DNA of 64,000 nt from Pseudofabraea citricarpa. Taxonomy: Eukaryota; Ascomycota; Leotiomycetes; Helotiales; Dermateaceae. How positions within the stretch are numbered: the first letter of the stretch is position 1; each line of letters starts with the position of its first letter. A program made the translations under genes and the position numbers. Location: the NCBI GenBank assembly GCA_029641185.1, contig JAPWGK010000002.1, positions 1,116,001 to 1,180,000 of the forward strand. The letters run 5' to 3'. The notes under the pieces were generated by a model. The model was not told the DNA's origin. It worked only from the letters and a program-made list of their open reading frames with translations, and did not search any database. This document shows positions 44,936-56,230 of the stretch, one piece after another.

Positions 44936-46581
44936 ATGGCTTATCACGATGAACCAAACGAGCGACAACCTCTCCTATCTCGAGATGCGCATGAGGAGGA
45001 ACCAATTGATGTTGGACCGCATCAGTCCATCGTACATACGACTCACTCGCCAACGATAGTCATTGCCCTCATCATTTTTATTGTCTTTATCCTGCAGTTT
45101 GCAGGGAGTCTTATGGAACTGCCAAGCTTGCGAATTTACGAAGATATTATCTGCCACCGATACTATGAACATCTGAGCGGCGTTGGACATATCGGGTTGA
45201 AGGGAAAGATAGACGAGGGCATGTGCAAAGGAGACGAAGTTCAAAACGAATTGAATGTCATACTGGGCGTGCTGCAGTTCATTACTGCTGTTCCAGGAAT
45301 TCTGATGGTTGTTCCATACGGATTATTGGCCGATAGAATTGGAAGAAAGCCCGTCTTCAGCTTGGTTTTGGTAGGATATGGTTTAAGTGGACTATGGACT
45401 ATTATTGTGATGTGGTTCTGGGAAAAGTTACCTCTTCGATTGTTATGGCTCGGGCCAATTTTCCAGCTTATTGGAGGTGGCGACAGTGTTGCTGGGATTG
45501 TATTTTATGCAATCGCTTCTGATGTGACAACTGAAGAAACGAGGTAAGGCTGATTGATATCTTAATTGTGGGATTTTCATTGATGATATATAGATCCAAT
45601 GCCTTCCTGATGGCATCGTGTGCTGGTCAAGTTGCAGCAATACTTGCTCCTACTATTGCTGCTGTCTTGATGGCCCGCTCACCATGGATTCCTGTGTTAT
45701 TGGGATATTTTATACTAATATCTGGCTCATTCCTTATGGTTTTTGTCCCGGAGACAATGCATCTGCATTCGGGAGGAGATATCCTTGTAGCGGATGAACC
45801 TGATCGGGAACCATCTCCAACTCGACGAGCTGCTTTGATTAAGACTATCAAATCCCATGTGCACGTGAGTGTGCAGAAGCTGCGAGAGTCAGCATCTATC
45901 CTGACTTTGCCAATTATGGTTCTCCTCTTTACGTTCATCAACCAAACTTTTGTAAATCAAGCAGGAGAGGTTTTCCCTAGATACGTTTCGAAACGATTTT
46001 CGTGGACCCTTGCTAAGACTGGTTACCTCCTCTCACTTCGCTCAGCATGCAATATCATCCTCCTTCTCGGTGTTTTACCTTCCATCTCTCATGTTCTAGT
46101 TAATCGGTATAACTATACTTCCAGGGATAAAGACCTTGTCCTCGCACGATTCTCAGTCTTCTTCCTACTCCTTGGCTCACTCTGCATAGCAGCAAGTCCT
46201 ACTATTAGTTTGACAATTGCCGGTTTAGTCGTCTTCACCTTTGGTGTTGGCTTTACCCCTCTCTGTCGAGCTATCATAACTACATTAGTCGACAAAGAAC
46301 ATATAGCACGCTTATACGCTGCAATCGCCGTGGTAGAAACTGCTGGAACGCTTGCGGCAAGTCCCACTATGGCAGGACTCTACTCTCTCGGCATGAAATG
46401 GAAGGGCCCCTTCATCGGTCTACCATTTTTCTTCCTCTCATTCATCTTCTTACTTGCAGGGTTAGGAGTATGGTTTTTCGGGATCTTGACTAGAGAGAAG
46501 AAAGATGCCGAGCAAGAGTACGAGAGTCAGACTGATACGGCTGTGGATACAGATGACGAGGAACCTCAATATACAGTATAG
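44936..46581 (+). CDS. MFS transporter
   Basis: Two exons, 44936-45543 and 45594-46581, over a 50-bp intron, give 531 aa. After an acidic N-terminus (~35 residues) the first membrane helix runs IVIALIIFIVFILQFAG. A hydrophilic loop with the cysteine-containing pairs IICHRYY and MCKGDE follows, as in many fungal MFS proteins. The loop between helices 2 and 3 has the MFS signature GLLADRIGRKPVF. About 12 helices can be counted, with a central acidic loop (GGDILVADEPDREPSPTRR) and an acidic tail. Family knowledge: major facilitator proteins of this fungal group often lie in secondary-metabolite regions, but their substrates are mostly unknown. There is no biosynthetic partner beside it here. The family call is firm and the substrate unknown. 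Confidence 0.92.
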
Positions 46582-47267
46582 CGCCTTCTTCAACCAATTT
46601 CATTTGTCTTTGTTCTTTTATAATACCGTGGGATGTTTGAAATCCGGCGTTTGAGTGGTTGAGCGGCTGGGAGTCATGCGAGTTGGGATTGATACCATTC
46701 TTGAAGTTTTACACAAACGATTAGCCACGACTCGGTGGTCTTTTGATAGATTTTTTTCTTTCTTTCTTCTTTTAATCGTTATAACCTGCGGTATGAATTG
46801 CACGAGGTGGAAATATAAACAAGAAATAGAATAAGATAAAACATGGAAGTAGCAGATAATTTGTAATGCAGAGATAGTGTGTATACTCAAATGATTTGAA
46901 AGGAAATGAGCAAACTTTGATGTACTGTTGGTGGATTTCTAACCCAAATGTCTCTCTCCAGTAACTGATTAGGTACTGTGTATACTTTGAAGGGGGTCGG
47001 ATCAGAATGATACTTTTCAACAACGCTCTTGTTAGTAACTCTCTGGCTTCTGTTGATTTGATAGATACTTCATGGTTATATATTTTTCATCTGGTACTCT
47101 GTGATTATTTGCTAGGCGATTGTTCACTTGCTGGTGCTTCCTAGTGTTTATATATAGACATCCCTTTCGGTGATCCTGCATCTGATATGAAGGTAACATT
47201 CTCCAGGCTCACAAAGTGGGATTGTTTTATCTTGCAGGCGTATGTTCTCATGTGGATTTTTTTGTAG

Positions 47268-47324
<57 letters not shown>

Positions 47325-47653
47325 TCGATCAAAAATCGAAGAATGCCGTCCTCATTTCATTCAATGCCAGTTTAAGCCATTCGATTCATTCTATATAATA
47401 GTCGCCATCCACAAAGGGTATCCAAAAACAAAACATCCATTCCATACAATAGTCCGAATCCGAAAGGGGTATCTCAAAAACAAATTACAATCTCAGAAGC
47501 TAGGGTATCATCGCAAAGCAAAATCCCAGAAGAAGCCATCATCTACTACACGAGACTACCGCCCATGCCAACACCAGATCTACACCGAACATCGAAGAAG
47601 CACCGCCACCCTGACCCGCATCATCACCCGCACCCGTACCCGCACCCACACCC
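46582..47653. other. intergenic region between convergent genes, with GA microsatellite
   Basis: About 1.1 kb of shared 3' flank. Contains a perfect (GA)n microsatellite at 47278-47321, preceded by (CA)n. Open frames here arise from the repeats and are not credible genes. Confidence 0.55.
47278..47321. repeat. (GA)n microsatellite
   Basis: About 22 uninterrupted GA dinucleotides, flanked on the left by a short CACACACA run. It lies in non-coding DNA. Confidence 0.95.
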
Positions 47654-49137
47654 TCACGCTTCCTCTTTCGGGTCCTTTGTAGGATCTGTTTGAGGAGGCG
47701 GAGCAGCCATGCCACCATCGTTCCAAAACGGATGGGGATGCGTACTTGGAGGCATGAGTATTTGATACCCATCTGGTGCGTATGAGTACATGTCTGCTGG
47801 GTATGGGGGTTGATATCCTTGCAGAGGAGGATAAAAGTCTGGACTCTGCATGGGATATCCACCGGGTCCTGCTGGTGGTCCTTGTAAGTACAGACCGCCC
47901 GAGTACTGTACGTACTGATCTGCGGGTCCTTGCACATACTGGTCCCCGATAGCTGGGTACACAGCAGGAGCAGCAGAAAGGACAGGGACAGGGACAGGAG
48001 CAGGAGCAGGAGCAGGAGAAGCGGGTACTGGTGGCCAGTTTGCAAAAGACTCTGGCCCGGGTGGAAGAAGAGGCAGCCCCTGCGGCGAAGGGAAGAATCG
48101 CACGAACGTTACATTCGAGTAGAAATCCTCGCTAAGATTCTTCACGTCGTCTGGGGAAGCCAATTCGGCCTCGTAGAAGGCGAATTCGGAAGCCGCCATC
48201 GTATAGTAGTACTGATGGAGCGGCTGGTCCGGTCTTCTGGGCTCCATCCTCAGAACCTCGATGATGTCCATGCGGACGCCGAGGAAGGCCCCCGCGCTCT
48301 GCAGCTGCTTCAGACCAGGAAGCCACTTCTTCGTCATTGACCGCGACATGTTCAGGACCGACGAATTGTAGTCCTTCTTCGCGTTGTTGTTGTAGTAGAA
48401 GAAGGCCGGCTTCAGCAGCGTGAGCCCCCAGAGCGTGGTGTCTAGAAGCAAGACCTCGCTGGCTGCCTTGATAAAGTGCGGCCGCTGCAAGTAGTCTTCA
48501 TCTAGTTTCTTCTCTGTCTCGGCGTCGACTCGGATCACGTAGCCCCATGCAATCGACTTCTTCCGGTCTCCCACTGGGTCCATCTGGGCCGGGTGTATGA
48601 TCTGGTCCATTGGTTTGGGACTCGTTGCTCCGCGAATGTTCCCTTCGCCTAGAAAGCAAGCCATTAGCCAGTGTCCCAAGATGGTGAGTAGGTGTTGAGT
48701 AGGGGTTGAGTAGGGGTTGAGTAGGGGTAGTCACCGGTAGTGAGAAGTGATAGTGAGTAGGTGTAGCAAGAGGGTATAGTGAGAAGGTGTAGTAAGGTGC
48801 AGTAAGGTGTAGTGAGAAGGGATAGTGAGCAGGTGTAGTGGGAAGGTATAGTGTCTACATCCAAGTAGGATACACTTGCAGTGTGTGGGAGTGGGAAAGT
48901 GTAGCTGAGGGGATGGAATAGTTAGGCAGTGGACATACCTCTTTGATTGATGTGATACTCCCAACCATTCAGCCCTCCAAGACTGACGACTTGTGAAGTC
49001 GGATACTTTCGTGCAAATTCTTGCAAGTCGAAATGCTCGTCGAACTTGAAATGAAGTCTGCCGGTCGTCCAGAATTCTTCTGGAATCTCCTCCAATGTAC
49101 CCATAGGCTGAGTGTCTTGATCCATGGTGTTGCTCAT
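47654..49137 (-). CDS. unknown protein with proline/tyrosine-rich C-terminus
   Basis: Exon 1 is 48939-49137 and exon 2 is 47654-48648. The 290-bp intron has GTATGT/TAG ends and joins them in phase to give 397 aa. The start is placed at MSNTMDQD because the frame further upstream is only HT/SH low-complexity text from a (TGAGTG)n repeat. Residues about 1-250 look folded (LNGWEYHINQR, SIAWGYVIRVDAE, HFIKAASEVLLLDTTLWG), with no family I recognise. From about 250 the chain is disordered and rich in Pro, Tyr, Gly and Ala (PASPAPAPAPVPVPVL, YPAIGDQYVQGP, PPSTHPHPFW), like a phase-separating or adhesion-type tail. No signal peptide or membrane segment is seen. The unusually long intron consists of short repeats. 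The function is unknown; the coding call rests on the in-phase splice and normal N-terminal composition. Confidence 0.65.
48683..48853. repeat. imperfect short repeats filling an intron
   Basis: Three copies of the 11-mer TTGAGTAGGGG at about 48693-48727 are followed by many variants of GTAGTGAGAAGG / GGTGTAGTAAGG. The array fills most of the 290-bp intron of the unknown gene 47654-49137, whereas other introns in the window are almost all 45-80 bp. Confidence 0.75.
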
Positions 49138-49310
49138 GATTGGATGTGGTATCAAGTACTCGTGTGCCTGTCCTATGATGGCGATAAATGTACCGCGAGG
49201 TAAGGAAGGGAAGACTTGGGAATGTGAGAATGGATGGGCGTGTGAAAGTGTGATTGTATGGAGTTTGAATGTATGAAGTAAAAAAGTGTGTGAATGTGAG
49301 AGTGTCTGAA

Positions 49311-49367
49311 TGTGAGTGTGAGTGTGAGTGTGAGTGTGAGTGTGAGTGTGAGTGTGAGTGTGAGTGG
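49311..49367. repeat. (TGAGTG)n hexamer microsatellite
   Basis: About nine TGAGTG units (TGTGAG phase) lie ~170 bp upstream of the start codon of the minus-strand gene ending at 49137, so in its promoter or 5' leader. Read on the minus strand they would encode His-Thr runs, a likely artefact. Confidence 0.9.
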
Positions 49368-50206
49368 GTCGAAAGTGAAGCTGGGAGAAATTCAAGGATT
49401 TATACTGAGAATTATAACTAATTTAGTGCACTACGCAAATTTTGCAGTCCAGAAGTTGGTACTAACCGCTAAGACAAGAGTCATTCAGGAAAACCCTCAA
49501 GTGATGCTAGATAGACCTAAGAAGGGAAAGTGCTATGAACGCGGCAGGACAGACCAGAAGCAATCTATCTGTGGTAGGCTATTACTGGAGGTCCGTCTCT
49601 CCCTCTGCCTCACTCTCGAACGCCAACTGACCTGACCGACTGAGTCTATCGAACCTCCCATTAGATTCTTGCAAGATTGCTTTCATACCTGGGGTTGACT
49701 CCCATATAGTTCCTATCTTCTGAGGGGTTTCGTGAGCCGGTTTGGACTTCCGCCTTCAGGTATACGAGCAGGGCAAGAAGCCTGAAGCCCTCACCAAACC
49801 CTGGAACACTTCACCCGCTCTCACCTCATGCTGCCAACCAGCTTTCCTAACCAGCTAACCAGCTCTCGGTACCAAGGCTTTCTCGAGATATTCGAGGCTA
49901 CCACTGGTATTCATTGGCACTAGATTGACTGTTCTGTATAGTTAGGAGCCCATTTTAGAAGCTGTTAGGCTGGTGACTGCTAGTGTGCAGAGACGGCATC
50001 CAAATTGTTATTCAGACTGGAACCTTCCTCCGCACTACCACCCGTACAATACACTAACTATAATGTACGACGATCACAAGCAAATCAGAGAGGCTACTAC
50101 GAAGCTAATGCGATGCAACAGTTCAATTGTTATACCGACGAAGGAATCGAGAACGAGTATAATGATGGAGGGAGATACTACAATACACCCTCTGCCCACA
50201 GCGACA

Positions 50207-50382
50207 GAAGAACTACAGCGACTGAAGAAGAACTACAGCAACTGAAGAAGAACTACAGCAACTGAAGAGCTACAGCGACCGAAGGATTACAGCGACCGAA
50301 GAACTAGAGCGACAGAAGAACTACAGTGATAGAAGAGCTACAGCGACTGAAGAACTACAGCGACTGAAGAACTACAGCGACC
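50207..50382. repeat. 17-bp minisatellite, ten units
   Basis: Ten head-to-tail units of consensus GAAGAACTACAGCGACT fill 176 bp exactly. Eight units are 17 bp, and units 2 and 3 are 20-bp variants carrying an extra GAA triplet. Because 17 is not a multiple of three, the array shifts reading frame at every unit and is unlikely to be coding. Confidence 0.92.
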
Positions 50383-52150
50383 AACCCCCCCATAGCTGTA
50401 CCGATCCTGTTTTATCGCAGCCAACAAATGTAAACGCTCCAACAAACAAGCTTGACTATTCATCGGCCATCGATCCTGCTTTTCCTACTTTCTCAGATGG
50501 TAGAAGACCGACACCAAACACTGGCGTGAGGATCATGGCAGATGGCAGGGAGTCGCACAAACAAGGTAGGATACATCAAGGCACACAAGGGAACATTGAG
50601 ACATCAATATACAACAGACACTTGCATCGTTGGTTGGTCTTTCTCTTCAACATGACAGCCGTGGTGAAGAGGGGTCGTCAATGTAAACACTGTGGGGCGT
50701 TTGGCTCCCTTGCTAGTGCAGCAGGTATTCTTCGGGGGTTCGAGAAGTTTTGTAGCCCCCTGGATTACTTTCCCCACAAGCTGAGCCTCTGCTATCACAG
50801 TCGCTTGACTTGACTGCAGAAGTCCACTAGTTGAAACGACGAGCCACAGGCTGTTTCGGGCGTTGAAGCTCATCTACATTTGAGCAGCAGTGGATTTTTG
50901 CCTGCCTTATGAAACAGCCAACAATCCATGACATAGCAGGGTTGTTATAAGGACACAATCAAAACTTTGGTCTCAATCTGACGCCATTGTCAAATATCTT
51001 CCTTATCCTTCCAAGTACTTGCTTGTTTGAGGTAGTTGGAACAATTTTACCAACTTGGAAGTTAAAATCTCCTGAAGTCTGGAATTCTGCACAGATCAGT
51101 TTCTGCAAACACAAGTTCAATTGTTCAAGCTAACTACTTTACTTAGAGAACTTCGCTGGTGTTACTTTTCGGATCTCTGAGTGAGAGCAAGCCAGAAGAA
51201 CTGCAACGAGGGACAGTTCCCTCATAATCTCGCATGGAGTGAGAAAAAGCGTGCTCTTTCTTTTCTCTCAAAACCCAAATGCCAAAAGGTCCGATGGGAG
51301 CCTCAATTATGGCTAGTTCAGACACGATACTGTTCCTAGAAACGCAATTTGCATTTCTTCTGGACTGGGAAAATGTTGACCCTTTCCCCTTCTGTTTCCC
51401 TCCTTGCTTTTATAGAGAAGCAAAAATAAATTCGATTTCATTTGACTTTTACCCTCCCATCTCCCCATCTTATGTTATGGCATTTGCCAAGATTCAAATC
51501 TCATGCCCAAAAGTTTATGCAACTTTTTCTTTTCGGTGAGAGGGATGAGAGGGATCAATTTCAATATACGTCTTTATGGCATCGTATATTTCTACATCTC
51601 CTTTTTCCATCTACCTCCCCTTTGTGCCTCGAGACATGAGCGCAGTAGTGGCACTCAGTATTGGTATTAATCCGCCTCAAGCATGTCGAGCATGACACCT
51701 TTCCTTTGCTCGCAAAACTCATAACTCTGACGTAACAAGATAGTGCCGCATGCTAATATGGCATATTCGAGGAGAAGATACTCGCAGGTCGTTGCCAAAG
51801 CGACGGTTTGGTAAGGGGGTAGGAGGGAAACGAAGTGTTCTTGATCGATGATCTGTCCATTTCGATTTGGGCTCTCGGATCCTACGTTTCCTTGACACTC
51901 TCAGAACTTCCGGTTTTGCTGGCAGAATTCTATTGGATTCTCAAGCGGGATTTCCATGACTTCTTGAAAAGAAATCGAGTTTCGTAAGAACGCGGAATTT
52001 TTGATCGTCCTTGGTATTCGGGATTTTCAATTTCCTCTGCCTTTTATGTTGAAGCTACCCCTCTAACAACTCGCGATTTTTGATGGTGCCCGCGACTTTG
52101 GCATTATTGGAGCCGATGTTGGAATTTCCACGCTGTCATCGTAGCGTTCC

Positions 52151-52182
52151 CCACTCGTCGGCTTTCGGTGTCTGACGAGTGG
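52151..52182. repeat. inverted repeat / hairpin
   Basis: CCACTCGTC at 52151-52159 and its exact complement GACGAGTGG at 52174-52182 enclose a 14-base loop. It lies in the gene desert with no flanking open frame. It could be a chance palindrome, a structured RNA or a remnant of an element end. Confidence 0.6.
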
Positions 52183-53456
52183 CTTTTCGGTTGGATCACC
52201 TTAGGGCTTCGTGTCGAGGTTGAGTAGAAGAAGTTGGCCTTAGGCATATATTATAGGTATCGAATAGTTGAGTTTTCTGATAGGCTTCAAGCGATCTGCT
52301 TCTCTCTACAGCTTCCAATTAATAGTTGGTTGCTCATTGGGTAGCTTGAGAAACAAAACTGGATGGGTTGTCGAGTGACTTTGTCGTCGTCGCTTAAGCA
52401 TTTTACCAAATTGTAGATGGAGGCTACGAAGTTATTGACTTCTCGTCGCTTAAGTCCACCAGTTAGTTTATTCTTAACCGTTTTCAAATCTATAGCCAGC
52501 TAAAATCTACTGTATGTTTTATTCATTTCGAATCACTTTTTTGTACAAGTCCGATTATTCGCCCGTCGCTGCGTGGAATTTTAATGATATTATTATGAAC
52601 ATTCCTAAACCGAGTAAGTCCACGCGAAGCTAGTACCACTAGAAACCGAGTTGGCCTACTTTACGGGATAAAGCAGAGAAGATTCTAGAATTGATGCTTG
52701 GAAATATGAAAATAGGTTGGTTGGTCGCGATGGGGAGAAAAGGGGGATTTTCTTAAGCGAAGGGGTGAATAGGGGTAGACGCAGGGGCATGAAAGGCGTA
52801 CTTTGTAGTCTTTTCATGACTTGGGGGTATTTTATCCTTGAAATTTACCGTAGGCTTCATGATAACCTCAAGATCTTTCGTGCTTAATGTTTCCTAGGTA
52901 GTGATTGAATGCTTTTAAAATAGGAAAAGCATTGAAAGTACCAGTTGTTTTTGCGGTATTACGTAAGTGATATGCGACCACTAAGAACTCATCAGTTATT
53001 TAGCACTTTTTAGATGCTGAATCACACGAGGTAATCATAACTGCCGATTGACGAGATCGCAAATCTGTTGGATTATCATGTGATGGCGCTCTCGGGGATC
53101 TTCGATTACGTCTTTGGGTCTTTAGCGATCGGGTTGAACGCGACGTGCATATACTGCTGCTCGCATACCCGCTTATCCGCTAAGATTTCATTGGATGAAC
53201 TATTACGTCTATCGATGGGAAGATACAAGTGGGTAAATACTTTGAGACTTGAGCTTTGTGTAGGAATGATGGAAGAACCAAGGTTCCTGACATCACGCAG
53301 ATATTTTTCCACTCGAGGGAAACGCTCACTCCAGAGTTGAGAAAGATGTTGATATTTGATACTCATTATACGATTAGCTCCCATGCTTTAGAGAGCATCT
53401 ACAAATACCTCTGGAGAACTAAGCATAATTTCTGGCTAGTCGCTATGCATTCTTCT

Positions 53457-54086
53457 CTACTTTGTCACGTCCAGCTCAAAATCCGTAAACTCCACATCCA
53501 AAATCTCCTTCTTGCCCTCCTCGCTCTTGGTAGGTTTAGCCACATACACACCGACCCAGACCTCCTTATCTCCCTGGGGGTCATACAAAGCCCACGTAAC
53601 CTCTCTGACCGGTGACTTGCCCTCTTTCTCATCAATCACATAGACCCACAACGTATCGTCCTTCGCATGCCTCTCAAACTCCAGAGTCAGTTTGCCCTTT
53701 GCCTGAGAATCCTGAGGCACCGGTGAGAGACTCCAATCGGCGTAATTGTCGGCTCCCACTGTACTCACGAACGGAGTCCCTTTGTAGAATTCTATGCCTG
53801 ACTTGATCCATCTTTGCTTCTCGCCTGCCTTTTGAGAGGGCAGCACGAATACAAGCCCGCCTTGGTCGTACAGTGTCTCCCAGCTTGCAGAGATACTGAC
53901 ACGCACTCGCTGGAATTTGGATAGAGCGAGAGGCTTGTAGAAGATTGGTGCGTTGAACACATCAGTGCTGGGTGGCTTACGCCATATGTCGACACTGGAG
54001 CCGGTCGAGATGGTAAACGATGTAGATGATGCCGAGGGAGGTGCAGAGCCATAGTGGAGAGCCTTGAAGGGTATTTGAGATGCCAT
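53457..54086 (-). CDS. DUF1349 (YesU-like beta-sandwich) protein
   Basis: A single exon of 209 aa from the ATG at 54086. The chain reads as an all-beta protein typical of DUF1349: WETLYDQGGLVFVLPSQ (about 69-85), RWIKSGIEFYKGTPFVSTV (about 92-110), DWSLSPVP, LTLEFERHAKDDTLWVYVID (about 133-152) and VWVGVYVAKPT near the C-terminus. It ends in the family's short FTDFELDV strand. Family knowledge: concanavalin-like folds, found in bacteria and fungi, with no established activity; a sugar-related role is often supposed. There is no signal peptide, so it is probably cytosolic. It is the only recognised gene in about 7 kb of otherwise empty sequence. Confidence 0.9.
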   Translation of the reverse strand: MASQIPFKALHYGSAPPSASSTSFTISTGSSVDIWRKPPSTDVFNAPIFYKPLALSKFQRVRVSISASWETLYDQGGLVFVLPSQKAGEKQRWIKSGIEFYKGTPFVSTVGADNYADWSLSPVPQDSQAKGKLTLEFERHAKDDTLWVYVIDEKEGKSPVREVTWALYDPQGDKEVWVGVYVAKPTKSEEGKKEILDVEFTDFELDVTK

Positions 54087-56230
54087 GTTTTTGTTTCTTT
54101 CCTTCCTGTGTGACTCTTGTTGGTGGTGGAAAGTCGAGATGGGTAGAAGAATGAAGAGTGGGAAGTCCGTCTCTTCTGTTTGCTTTTATAGTAAAGTATA
54201 CGAGGTATGACACTACGCTACTCGCATAGCTGTTCTGGAGAGACTGGCACGCCTTGAGGCTTTGTCATCCGCAATTCCCAGTTGTAATGGAGTGATCTAC
54301 CCCACCTTTTGGACCATCACATTCAGCTTACTGAACTACCTGATCGGGTAACAAGCCCAATTTCACGTGATGGGATGTCATTCTGCGTAAACCTCGGATG
54401 CGAAATCGCCATTTCCTTCGGCGTATTCTTGGTCTGTTGTACCTTGAGATGCTATTGTGACATCGCAGCTTTAAGCTTTCGGTGCAACATCATGACTGGT
54501 TGATTCATTTGATCCACATGGAATACGGCCCTTTCAGCCGTGGTGCGAGGGATGCAACCTAACCAACTACCTCCCCTCCCCTCCTAGTCCTTGGTATTCT
54601 GTCTTCTGACCATCGTGTCTCGTATGAAAGAAAGAACGAGGTTAAATTTACGGTGAGGTAACTTGTAGTGTAGGACAAATCGAAAGACTTTTGCCTTCTT
54701 GGAAGGATTCCATCTCCTAAAGAGGGTACTTAGCATATGCAATAACAATGCCTTCCCCCGCAGGCTCAGCACCCAGGCGCAGAAAAGCAGAAGATGCTAC
54801 GGAAGAAAAGGCACAAAAGGATTACAACAAAAACCTTCCAGTGCAATTAGCGGAGTTATCTATACATTACAACATTTGTACTCCTGACTAAAAGGCTGCC
54901 CTTGAGTAATAGATATACTTCAAAGGAATGAATGCAGAGAGAAATTTATACAATCTATAACAATCATAATTGGATCTTATGATTAGAAGGAATCGTTGAA
55001 TAATTGAAGAAGAAATTTATCACCTCGCTGTTAGATCTCGGGGCTTAAAAGGAGCAAGTACCCCTTTAAAGACAGCCACTTTCTCAAAGCGCTTACTGAT
55101 ATTTCACTTTACGATAATCCCATCTATAACCTCAAACATAACATGTGCTGAATGTTTTTATCGAATTCCTCATCCACTTCTTTGCCTTTGAAGCCAAAGA
55201 TTATAATTTCTCGTACCATGTGTAACAGGGTGCTGCTCTATAGAGAATGTATCTGTTGACTTAGTTATAGATGCATTCAGATATCGGCAAATTACTCACG
55301 TAGCACCCCCCAAAAAATTCAACCTATTAGGCTGGCACCCACAGGGTACCACCTGGGTGCTATGGGGCTAGGTATATAGGGCGTTATAGCTCGTGGAAGC
55401 CTTGGTTTTGGTGCTAACACTAAACTAGGGCATTCGCCTATATTAGAGGAGCTGGTAGCCTACCAAAACTAGGATATCTTGGTACCTGAATTTTATGCAA
55501 ACAATAATACTCGTCTCTAAAAAAATGTATATTTCTTACATTTAGTTGCTCAAGTAGCACCCTGCAACCTGCGTGTGCCCTTTCGATACAGAAATACATA
55601 CAGATCTACAAACTAGTGCTTGTGTTTAGATAACAGATCGTATTATAGCAGGCTAATAACTCCCACAATTACTGTTAGATAACAAGAGCACCGTTAAAGA
55701 GACAGGTCTTACATATATCCGCTTTTCAAATCTCAGTTCATTGTTTAGCACCCTGGGAAGAGAAAGGTTAAGCGAGTACCTTCACATGGAGAAGCCGGTG
55801 ATGATATACGAGAATGAGATATCTAACCTTAAGTATATTCCCTTGTGGACGTGGTCGCTGCTGCAATAATCATCTGGGGATCATCCCAGAGAAATCAGAA
55901 GTCAGGAAAAGAGTAGAAAACTCTTTTCGCATGAGGATTACTAGTGGGTTCTCCTGACAGATTATATAATACTAGTGTGAAAACGAGGTTGTAAGTTCTT
56001 CGTTATCTCGTCCACCAAGTCGAAGAGCCTGAATTCTTGTCTTTCACCCTAGAAAAAGACACCGCGAGTTGGTTTGACAAGAAAACAAATAGATGTATGA
56101 GACTGATTCGCTCGCTGTTAAATGCCTGCCAACTTTGTTTAATCGCGTAGTAAAATTGAAATAATTAGGCTTGGCTATTATTAAAGGTGATAAGCGGAAG
56201 AATTATGAGAGACGATACGATAAGAGAAGA
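54087..56230. other. AT-rich intergenic region
   Basis: About 2.1 kb with no gene recognised. The part after 54880 is strongly AT-rich. Between 55225 and 55760 the 7-mer GGGTGCT or its complement recurs several times in both orientations (listed separately). Frames shorter than ~65 codons are ignored. Confidence 0.55.
55225..55760. repeat. cluster of GGGTGCT / AGCACCC motifs, possible degraded element
   Basis: CAGGGTGCT occurs near 55227 on the plus strand and as its complement AGCACCCTG near 55557 and 55748. AGCACCCCCC occurs near 55302, and GGCACCCA...TGGGTGCT forms a hairpin at about 55335-55361. No coding capacity or target-site duplication could be established by eye. Confidence 0.35.

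Larger units (their letters stand above)
49368..53456. other. 4-kb gene desert
   Basis: No credible gene on either strand; frames are at most ~120 codons and unrecognised. It contains a 17-bp minisatellite (50207-50382) and a perfect 9-bp-stem hairpin (52151-52182), both listed. The part from about 51 kb onward is AT-rich with T-runs. Small open frames at 49973-50245 and 50005-50265 run into the minisatellite and are not supported as genes. Confidence 0.55.

Noticed and set aside
49138..49395. N-terminal extension full of His-Thr and Ser-His
   Set aside because: It is a translation of the (TGAGTG)n microsatellite; the ATG at 49137 is a better start and makes the spliced length a multiple of three.
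50005..50265. 86-codon frame running into the minisatellite
   Set aside because: The 17-bp unit shifts frame each time, so no stable protein is encoded.
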